A DNA stretch of 64,000 nucleotides. Origin: Chromera velia (Eukaryota; Sar; Chromeraceae). Position numbers and translations under genes: made by a program. The notes below the pieces were generated by a model. The model worked only from the letters and a program-made list of their open reading frames with translations. It had not been told where the DNA came from and did no database searches. Shown here one piece after another: positions 14,013 through 22,572 of this stretch. Position 1 is the first letter of the stretch. The number at the start of each line of letters is the position of its first letter. The stretch spans positions 37,378-101,377 of the forward strand of contig JAHBMJ010005745.1 of assembly GCA_018398765.1 (NCBI GenBank), in the 5' to 3' direction.

Positions 14013-15113
14013 ACACATATACACACATGCACATACGCATACACACACACATACACACATACACACACATACACACATACACACACACAGAGAGAGAGAG
14101 AGAGAGAACATGTTCAGAAAGCACGGACGCACACCTGCCCCGAGAGACTTAGGGATAGAAAGAGATCTGTAGAAGGAAGAAAAGGGTGGCAGGCAAGGAG
14201 GGAGAGAGAAGGGGGGTGGTGGACGGGAGGTGGGTGCTCTTACGACTCGGCAAAAGAAAAACTGAACAAACAAAGTGCAGATCCCCCCACGCACCAACCT
14301 TCTGAAGCATCCACCGATCTCCGTGAAGAGCAGCTGCCCCTCCTTCAGTTCTGTTCTCCCTGTGCCTGTGTAGTGTCCCTTGGCTGCGTTCTTCCCGATC
14401 GCGATGAAAGGAGGGTAGGCAGGATACTCACACCCCTCCTCACCCATCGCCTCCATCACCACACCCGATATGGCCGTCTCCGACATTCCCACACGTGCAC
14501 GCGTCGCCACTCCCCGCACCCCTGCTGCACAGATCTTTGCAGCCTTCTCCATCACTCTGAGCTCGGCAGGCGACTTCACAAGGCGGAGCGCTCCGACAAT
14601 GCGGGAGCCGTCGATGCACTCTTTCTTTTGGGTTCGCAGGCCTTCCTGCAGTTGCATGTGCTGCGAGGCACTCATCCGCTTCGAAGACAACTCCAGCCCA
14701 ATCCGCTGCGCCCCTGTGCTTCTTTGCGACAGTGTTGCTAGGAGGACATCCACAGCGTCCTCGTGATCATCGTAGGAGAGACGGCAGTGGGGGGCCAGGA
14801 GAGTGCCCTCACAGTTTGTGACCTCCAGCTTTCGGGTAAGGAAGTACATCTGCTCACTCGCGTTGCGTGGAACGACCAGGGCCTGGAGCTGAGGAGCCCC
14901 GACGGTTTCGTAGTTGACTAGGTAAAAGACGTTCTCGGGCTCGGTGATGATCAGGAGGTCGAGATCTCTTTGGCGCATGCCGTCTCTGACTTTGGCAAGT
15001 CGATTTGCGTATTCCTGGTCACTGAATGGTCGGAAGTGCGGAAAGCCTTCCTCCACCGCATCGACACGATCTGCATGCTGACCCTGGTGAGGAGTCGGGT
15101 CAGGACCTGCCAT
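10342..15113 (-). CDS. Predicted three-domain ectoine/hydroxyectoine catabolic protein: EutD/DoeA (M24) - EutB/DAPAL-type PLP enzyme - EutA racemase-like
   Basis: Four exons (15113-14299, 13918-13493, 13175-11842, 11444-10342) total 3,678 nt and join in phase into about 1,225 residues. Residues 1-420 are an M24 'pita-bread' domain of the ectoine hydrolase type, which opens the ectoine ring. It has TEIGG then RYHAALMRT (made across intron 1) and YSIG...DWGE, and lacks the usual metal-binding Asp/His set. Residues 430-825 match PLP-dependent diaminopropionate ammonia-lyase/EutB: SFKAVGG (K498, Schiff-base Lys), SDGNHGRG, GYVEVPSWIMQGY and a GVGS phosphate loop. A charged linker (about 826-920) leads to a EutA/maleate-isomerase-type domain with GLIVLSTD, YGCTSGT (C1008) and CCTG (C1131). 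The first domain boundary is spliced inside the expected end of the M24 fold, and no stop intervenes. The start is the first in-frame ATG; the frame stays open another 46 codons upstream without one. Family calls are firm; the substrate and the single-chain product need transcript support. Confidence 0.8.
13922..14106. repeat. CA/TA/GA compound microsatellite in intron 1 of the three-domain gene
   Basis: A long CA run passes into a TA run, then CA-rich degenerate repeats and a GA run. The run directly abuts the acceptor AG of the intron, so the pyrimidine tract on the minus strand is supplied by the GT/TA repeat itself. Several introns in the window share this habit. Confidence 0.9.
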
Positions 15114-15808
15114 GCTACTCAAGCAAGTGATGAATGCACGGGAGTCAGCCGAGGAGACGGAGACGGACGAGACTTCACGTTGAGGATTGATCAACTGGCT
15201 GGAGGAATCCTTGTCAGAACATGCAGAAAAAAATGGGAGACACAAAGTCACCGAATCTGTCCACTAACAGAGTCTGTCTCAGGTACGACTCGCCGTTTCA
15301 GTGTGATCAAGTCTTCTGGTAGCGTGCTATTAATACTGAACTTCATGCACGGTATATGGACGCTGAATTTGCGATTCAGCGGCCGAGTCACGGCATCAGC
15401 ATTTTGCCTACCTTTTCAAGGACCTGGGGTGAGTGGAGGGCCCGCGCGCGCCTGCAGAAGGCCGCGGCGACTTCACATATGGTGCGCTCGCGCGCCGTTG
15501 AGCCGAGCTAGGGCCGCAGGCCTCTTCCAAGCTCGACCTCAAAACACCTCAAAAGTCGACGTCAGCGCTTAATTATCCCCCCTCACGTTTTTATCTCTCA
15601 ACGCTTGAACAGATGGGAGTTTCGAGCTAGTGAACAGGATTGCTTGTTACAATTCCCCGTTTGATCGCAGGCTGTTGCGGTAATTTTTTGGGGGGCTCCT
15701 TGTTTGGAAAGCTACCGCCGAGCTTCCAGGACAGCTTTCTTGTAGTGAGTTCTGTGTCACAAGTATCGACGGCTCCATAATTTTTTCACCTGATTGAGAC
15801 TTTTTGTG
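15114..15808. promoter_or_regulatory. Divergent intergenic region between the three-domain gene and the TPR gene
   Basis: About 700 nt separate two start codons that face away from each other. The stretch from 15,420 to 15,550 is strikingly GC- and CpG-rich compared with both flanks, as in a CpG-dense promoter. The position suggests a shared bidirectional promoter, but no core element can be assigned from sequence alone. Part of the left edge (15,114-15,251) is an in-frame extension of the minus-strand gene without an ATG. Confidence 0.35.
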
Positions 15809-17406
15809 ATGGAGATGAAGAACAAAAAAGCGAAAAGAAGTGCGGTTCCAAGGAACAGAGTGCAGCCTTCTAAAGAAACACTCAACCCTTTCAATGCGGA
15901 GACATGCGAGGACTCTTCGAAGGAGACGGGAAGAGATACGAAGATCGAGCTCCGAGTGGAAAAGCAGAACAGGCCCGCATGGCCTCGCTGGGCCATCCCG
16001 GGAGGATTCATTGTGGTTGTGCTGGTGGGAGTTATTCTTCCCTATTTTTTCGTCCGTCCGCCAGGCATAAAAGTTCAATCAATTTGGGAGAGAGCAGACA
16101 CAGCGTTGGATGAAGAGAGACTGGAGGAAGCAGAAGACCTCTACAGTCAGCCCACGCACCGATCTGCATATTCCTGCCACGGAAGTTGAGCGTGAGAGCG
16201 AGGGCATGTAGGGGGGGGCGGGGGCAGATAGTTAGAGAAACAGACGATGGAGCCTTTCTCTTTTTGTCTCTTTCAGTACTGGACGTTCTAAATTGGATAG
16301 TACATGAATTGACATATCTAAATCTGTAACTACAATTTGAATTCACACCTGCATTTGAAATATCTTGGCACTTGTCTGCTGTCCTTGCAGGAGAAGTTCT
16401 GAAAGTGGTCAGCAACGACTCTGTTGTGTGGACGAATCTAGGCACAGTCCAAATCTTGAGAGGGGACCTTAGGAACGCTGTGGAAAGTCTCAGAACGGCT
16501 GTGAGAGGGGAACCAGCGAACCAGCCAGAGTCGTGGCATAACCTTGGAACAGCCTTGAGGCAACTGGGAGAACACCGAGAGGCCGTGTCTGCTTTCCAGA
16601 AGGCTGTGCATTTCTCTCCTTCGATGAGAAATGCCCTCGACAGCCTTTTGGCCCTTTCTGAGTCTCTTCGCGTTTTTCCCGAGCTCCTCCTCCATGCTAT
16701 CTCTGCTCACAGAGCGACTCTATCCGCCCTGTATGAGACACAGAATGTGCCCGTTGAGGGTGCGGTAGTCCCGGAGGGGGTCGATTGGGCAGTCAGTCAG
16801 GTGGCTTCTGTGCGTTTGGGGTTGGCGGAGCTGTTGCTGAAGTTCGCGGAAGGGGAAAGGGAGGTGCCCGAAAAGGGAGAGGGAAAGAAATGGGAGACCG
16901 GATCAGAGAGTGCCAGTGAAAGAGAAGAGGAGATGCCCTGCCAGAGGGAGACGGGAGAGTGTGAGCGTCTCGCTGTGCTTCAAATCCGTGAAATTGAAAG
17001 GATAGGAAAATTTCCAGGGGGAGTCGAAGAGGACGATGCGGAGTTGGATCGTTTTGTCGAGCAGGTGAGTGAGTGAGTGAGTGAGTGAGTGAGTGAGTAT
17101 GCATGTGCAAGGATATGTTGCACGCTATGAAGACGATTGACTGCATGCATAAGAATGGGGATATGCAGTGAGAGGACAGGAGGGGAAATAGAGCGTGGTC
17201 TCTCTCTCTCTCTCTCTCTCTCTGCGTGTGTGTGTGTGTGTGTGTGCACGCATGTTTATGTAATCCTCTTTCTTGTTTTTTGCCCTGATTTTCGATCCTT
17301 TGCATGAACTTCTGGCGTAGGTTGAGTATTAGTTCTACCGCCTTTTTATTTTTTTGTGTGAGTGCAGGCGCGTCTCTTGGCCGCGTCTCTGGAGAAGCCC
17401 AACTGA
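15809..17406 (+). CDS. Single-pass membrane-anchored TPR protein
   Basis: Three exons, 15809-16145, 16391-17064 and 17368-17406, total 1,050 nt and encode 349 residues; phases agree at both GT-AG introns. The ATG at 15809 is the first in the frame. A basic N-terminus of about 60 residues precedes one hydrophobic span (about 61-81). Tetratricopeptide-like helices follow: W..A...L...R..EAE.LY joins across intron 1 to the next repeat, then W.NLG....L.GD...AV and W.NLG..L.QLGEH.EAV..F..A. The C-terminal third is Glu/Lys-rich. TPR repeats bind partner proteins; the client is unknown. No transferase or chaperone domain is attached. The short third exon (13 codons with stop) is supported only by frame and splice sites. 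Confidence 0.7.
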
Positions 17407-20400
17407 AGTGAATCTCTGTCAGAGGCGGGAGGGAGAGTGGAACCGGGGGCAATCTGAAAAGGTGCGGCGTGTATTGGCATCTCTCTCGCTTTTTTTTCAG
17501 AGATGAAAGGATGATAAAAAAGACAAGGAGTGACCGGCTATCTGGCTGACGCAAATTCAATTGTGTGATGAGAGACACAACGTAAAATGCAGTGGTGAGA
17601 AAAACAAAAGGAGGGAGGGGGAAAAAAAGGCGACCTGAGACGCGCTTTTCGAGATTGATTTCTGCTTCTTTCTCTCTCCTTCTGGCAATGTCTTTCTTTC
17701 TTATTCTCTTTCTCTCCGAATGTGCACGTACATGTGTGTTGGTTTCACTTCAAACGGAGCCTGAGTCTCTCCCCTTACCTGCATGGTATTAATCTGGACT
17801 GTCTTGGCGCCAACCCACACATTCCCATGTGTTTCCTCTCCCGCTCAAGAAGACTTCAATCCTCAGATTCTTCAAGGGAGATGCCCCCCCCCAAGGACAG
17901 ACTTCATTCTTCTTCCAAGGGAACGAAGGCACGCACGCGCGTCGTCTAGTAGTGATCTAGAAAAACTGGAGGGAGGGAGGCATCACTGCTGAAAAGACGA
18001 AAGAAACGATGCGTCGATTCCTTCCTGCATGCCCTGCAGGAGGGAGTGGAGTCCTTGATCAAGTCAGGTCCTCTCTTCATTCAATCTCTCGAAGGACGGA
18101 AAGAATCTATCTCTGTTTGAGAATCAGTCAGTCCGTCCACCTCAGCTCTGCCCAAGCATCCCTCTACATCACAGGAGGGGGGGAGAACTTTTGGCAGCAA
18201 AATGGGGCCTCCTCTGATCGATCGATGGATCCAGTGTTCTTCTCCATGTCTCCGGGATTGTTCGAGGTCACGCGCCAGTCGGCCCCCTGCTGCCTGCTCC
18301 TCGATCGATCATACGGATGGTTTTTAGAGGCGTGCAGAGAGCTGAGCAAGATGCAGGCGTGTCTGTTGGCCGCCCGATGGTCTTTTTGATGCTTTTTCCT
18401 CTTGAAGTGGTTTTCCTTTTTTTTCGAAAGAAGCCTTGCGAGCTTGACCGACTGCATTTCCACTCAGTCAGAGCGGCAACACACAATTAATAGGCAAAAC
18501 CTCCATAAGAAACAAAAATACTCTGAAAGACATCTTGGCAGAGCGGGTGAGAAGCAATTTGGGGACCTTGCCGGTTCCGTCCTTCTTCGCGCAGTCTATT
18601 TTGCTTTCCAGCTGTCCGTCGATGAGAGTTCCTGAAAAAAAAAAAAAGAGCTAAACCTCGTGGCCTATGTCACGCGAAAGAGAAAGGCTTAAGAGGCACG
18701 GACTCCCATGTTACACGCCTTCCAAAGCACACAGACTGTCTACCCTACTGCCTCATTGCATCTGCCTTATTTCTCGTGATTCATACTTTTTTCTCGTGAA
18801 CTTGCGGTTGACCTCGCTGCCCGCAGATCGTCAGAAGACGTCCGCTAGACGGTGCTTTGCTTTGATCTACTGTGCCTCATCCCTTCAATGGATCATCTTT
18901 TGGGCGTGGATGCGCGGTCTCTCTCTCTCGATCGCTCCGGTCCTTCGATCGTGGAGGGGACAAACGAAGGACGTGCGTGTACTCTCATCATTTCTGGAGT
19001 GAGTTCCTCTTCCATGCCTTCGTCCCCTCGTCCCTGCCTTCCTGTTTTCCTTTCTTCCTTCCTTCCTCTATTCCTTTATTCCTTCATTCATTCTTTCCTT
19101 CGTTCCATCTCTCGTTTCGCGTCACTTCTTGACATCGGCATTCTTTCCTGCCTTCTCGCCCTTCCTTTTCTTTTTCTGCTCCCTTTTCTTTCTGCTTTCC
19201 CTCTTCTATTGGAGAAGAGTGATCCGAGGAAGTCGCTGTGTTGATTGATATGCAGGCCGCATTGAGTGCGTGCAGGGGCTTTTGCGAGCTGCGCCTCTGT
19301 GCTCCTTCAACCACAGGATGATTCTGCACTGCCGAGGTTGCGGCTCTTGCTTTTTCGATTTGCTTTCTGTCGAAGTCTCTTGGACGTGCATGCAGCCATG
19401 TCATTGATTTCCGGGAAAACGAAAAAGACAAGCAAGGCCACAAAGGAAAAGGAAGAAGTGCTTCATTTTCGTTTTTGTGCAATCAGAAGGGAGGTGTTTG
19501 GGGTCGCTCGTGGGGGAGTTTTTCTTGTTCATGTTGTACAGGTTGAGAGAAGCTGAGAATATCGGAAGCACCGAGTGGGAGATGTGCACGTGGCATGCAA
19601 GGGGTGCTCTAGCGCCAATTCGTAGCAATCAGCCGAGAAACAGTTAAGCAGCCGGGAAGACCGTGAGAGAAGACTGTGTGTGCGTGTGTGTGCGTGCGTG
19701 TGTGTGTGTGTGTGTACGTGTGTGTGTACGTGTGTGTGAACGTGTGTGTGTGTACATGTGCGTGTGTGTCGAGCAGTGGTGGGATTGATGTGAATTTCAT
19801 GAAAATCAAGAAGTGGATGACAGTTCATGTGAGAGATCATGATGTGTAACCTGTGTTTATAGCCATCTTTAGCCTGCGCTAGAGCCTGTACGTGTGCGTA
19901 TACAGCTACGTGTGCGTATGCAGCTGGTATTTGGAGCTAGAGTTGAAGTTTATAACACAGAGTCAATGAACCACACAATGACAAAAACGTTTGACCGTTT
20001 AGATTACTATTGGCTCCTTAACGGGATAAAATCTAGGCTGGAATCTAGGATGAAATATTTGAATCTATTGAAATTTAGTAGATAATTTGATTACTAGTTT
20101 GATTAAGACTTTGATTTGTTTTTAGTAGCATACTATGTACAAGACTATGTACAGTAATGTACTACTACGAAGTACTATACATATATATAAGTAGATCACC
20201 ATTCTTACTATAGGAACAAGCCGCGTAACGAGCATGTCTAACGGTCTCTAACCTATCATAGTAGTATCATAATTTTTGAGTCAGTGAATTATAAATTTTG
20301 CACCACATTGTTTTTTAAATTTACATCTAGTAAGTCTACTTCTGAGTCTGACTATGAGTCCAAATCAAACTTGAACTGGAGTGTAAAACTTGGTCTAATG

Positions 20401-20835
20401 ATATCTTCAAAGTTTAATTTGAAAAAAAAAGTTTTCAGAACATAACAGTAACAGTTGAACAGTTTTTTTTTTAGTTTTTTCATATAAATTTAATTAGATA
20501 AAAATGAATGACTGAGTCAGTGTGACTCAGTCTGTAAGTCTAGCTGTGAGTGAATACGACTGAATCAGAGACTAAATCAGTGAATGATTCGGAATAAATA
20601 TTTCAAAAAATCTTAAAAAATTTACTTTCATGCATCATTCAAGTTATATGTCAAAAGGTGACCCACATGGGTAAGCAATATAAGTATAACTTCAAGCAGC
20701 ACGCTAGGCAGCACGATTGGGAGGGCCAGATAGGGCTAGGATTTTTTCTAGGTTTTTTTTTGTAAAATTCATGTTTCAAAACATGAAGACATACTTGGCA
20801 TAGTATCTTGAACGAGACTGGAATGAAGGCTGAGC
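17407..20835. other. Intergenic region; one weak exon-like segment, otherwise no gene seen
   Basis: On the plus strand, 18887-18997 opens with ATG and ends at a good GTGAGT donor, and 19258-19395 follows a plausible acceptor, but the two do not join in frame into anything recognised. A tract rich in CTTC/TTCC lies at 19,030-19,200 and a GT run at 19,676-19,770. From about 19,860 to 20,800 the DNA is AT-rich with no coding signal and looks like old transposon debris. No function can be assigned. Confidence 0.45.
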
Positions 20836-21840
20836 TCATTTTCGTTTGCCCTTCGAGCTCGAACCCCCTGTTGCCTTCCCCCTTCCAATCTGGCCCAGCC
20901 ATACTGCTGTGTCTCCAGGCAGCATTCCGAGAGACTGCAGGGCCACGTCTGGCAGGGCAGGAAGATATGGACGTTCGGGAGGAAGCAGGGGTTTCAGAGC
21001 ATCGATGTCCCCCTTCTTACCTGATGCATGAGCTGCCCCAACTCTTCTCGACAAGTCTGTGACATCAACAATACGCAACGCCTTCTCCACGTACAATTCC
21101 GACAGTTCCCTGCTTAAACCAATTTGAATAGCACGCTTACGCAGCAGCCTTCTGGGTTCTCTCCCCTCCCCTGACAAGAGATCTCGGGCGGGATCCCACT
21201 GAACTCGCCCTTTCGAGCCCCCACCTCCCTCCTTGCATTGGCACCTGCTGAGTAACTCGGCAAGCGTGTCATGTGAAATCTTGACCTTGAGCACACGTGT
21301 CTGTCCAGGCTTGCCTGCATATCCAGATCTGTAGAGGACCCAAGCGAACGACGGCTTCACCCAAGTCATGCGCGTGGGGTTCCACGCCGGTCCTCCAAAG
21401 TTTTGGTGTTCTAAAGCCCAGTCTGCGATTTCATCTCTGAAGGCTTGGTAGACCCACACTCCTTCAGCATCCCACTCTCCCTCGAAGACTTGAACCTCTT
21501 CCGACTCAAGCAAGGCTTTCGGGACCTGAAGCTTCGAAACATCGCAGACCTGCATGGATGCCAAAATGCTGCGGCTCCGATTTGAAGTGTTCCTGTCCAT
21601 CAAGGGCACTTGATGAGGAGCAGAAGAAGAAGAAGAAGAAGAAGAAGAAGAAGAAGAAGATTTTTCGAGATCCACAGAGAGAGAGCGCACTTTCTCGACA
21701 TTTTCGAGAGGTACAGTGTTTGTCGCTCCTTCATTTTCTTTTTCTGGGTCACGTGGTTGCGTCGCACGGGAACCTGCGGACTGATCGGCTGAAAGATCAG
21801 TCCCAAGAAGTGTCATTGTGCTCTGATCTTCGGCCGCCAT
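20836..21840 (-). CDS. DUF4291 family protein
   Basis: Intronless, 334 residues from the first ATG (21840); the frame extends 32 codons upstream without another ATG. The first 100 residues are low-complexity and include a run of about 13 Ser encoded by an AGA/AGC-type triplet repeat. The rest carries the DUF4291 hallmarks in order: VYQAF..EIA..AL, then RMTWVKPSFAW..YRSGY and KPGQ.RVL, a VQWDP segment, the RAIQIGLS block, and the RI.DVT and LLP.ERPY.LP motifs near the C-terminus. DUF4291 is widespread in bacteria and patchy in eukaryotes, and to my knowledge its biochemical role is not established. The neighbours give no clue. Lack of introns beside intron-rich genes would fit later acquisition, but that is inference. 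Confidence 0.85.
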   Translation of the reverse strand: MAAEDQSTMTLLGTDLSADQSAGSRATQPRDPEKENEGATNTVPLENVEKVRSLSVDLEKSSSSSSSSSSSSSAPHQVPLMDRNTSNRSRSILASMQVCDVSKLQVPKALLESEEVQVFEGEWDAEGVWVYQAFRDEIADWALEHQNFGGPAWNPTRMTWVKPSFAWVLYRSGYAGKPGQTRVLKVKISHDTLAELLSRCQCKEGGGGSKGRVQWDPARDLLSGEGREPRRLLRKRAIQIGLSRELSELYVEKALRIVDVTDLSRRVGAAHASGKKGDIDALKPLLPPERPYLPALPDVALQSLGMLPGDTAVWLGQIGRGKATGGSSSKGKRK

Positions 21841-21981
21841 CGAGAGAAGCCCTCTGCAGTTTTGGGTCGAGTGGAGTAACTCTGTGAAGCAGCAAGGAAC
21901 ACCGAAGGGGGGAGCTAGGGCTCGTCCTCCAGTCACATGTAGGATACCAAGGTTTTGAAGAAACCAAATAGATATATAACA

Positions 21982-22049
21982 GACAAGGTGTTCGAGTGGT
22001 TGCTAACCGGATGCGCCCTGCACGCGTGCGTTAGATTCCCACCCTTGTC
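21982..22049 (+). pseudogene. tRNA-Ser-like relic
   Basis: GACAAGG at the 5' end pairs with CCTTGTC at the 3' end as an acceptor stem. TTCGAGTGGTT resembles a D arm (A box), GCTAACC resembles the 3' half of a Ser(GCT) anticodon arm, and a short GC-rich hairpin stands where the Ser variable arm would be. At 68 nt it is too short for tRNA-Ser: the 5' half of the anticodon stem is missing and the B-box region reads CGTTAGATTCC instead of GGTTCGAATCC. It is best read as a deleted tRNA gene or a tRNA-derived repeat. Confidence 0.55.
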
Positions 22050-22572
22050 TTCTGTTCCACATCACTTTGCATGCTTAATTCTTTGAAGTCAAAATCCAAT
22101 TATCCATCCCGTGAAACGTGATCGAAGATTCGCGCGGTCTACATGCATTGGATGTAAGAACAACATATGCATGCAGTGAACGCGAGCAATTAATCGGGTA
22201 ATCGGATAAAGGCCGCGCGACTCCATGCAAGGCGAGCGTTGCCGAGCTGCAGCAATTAATCGGGTTGGCGCAACGACTCCGCTTTCCGGGACCCTTCAGA
22301 AGCGGGGCCTCTCTCGTATACATGCAAAGTTCTGACCTGCAATGACCTACAGTGACCGACATTGAATGATCGAATGTGTGTGGAAATGCTTCAAACAGTG
22401 AAAAGAAACCACTGGCACCACTGATTCTGACTGCCGGAGGTTTGCCAGCGTCTATCTGTGATCCCCTTGTCCGACGCAAAGGGATTCTGATCGTCTGTCT
22501 TTTGCCATAAAGGTGGCCAGGAGCGATACAGCCAGACTGTGCCCTGCTAGCGCTTCTTCTTCGTCCGTCCTC
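22050..22572. other. Upstream region of the aconitase gene
   Basis: No coding signal was found. The last 130 nt are GC-rich and run directly into the mitochondrial targeting sequence of aconitase, so the promoter and 5' untranslated region probably lie here. No TATA-like or other core element is convincing. Confidence 0.4.

Noticed and set aside
10342-15113. Bacterial contamination carrying a eut operon
   Set aside because: The coding parts are split by four-exon structure with GT-AG introns in phase and microsatellites in the introns, and intron-containing eukaryotic genes lie on both sides.
18009-18389. A 126-codon plus-strand gene
   Set aside because: No homology, no consistent splice partners, and composition similar to the surrounding non-coding DNA.
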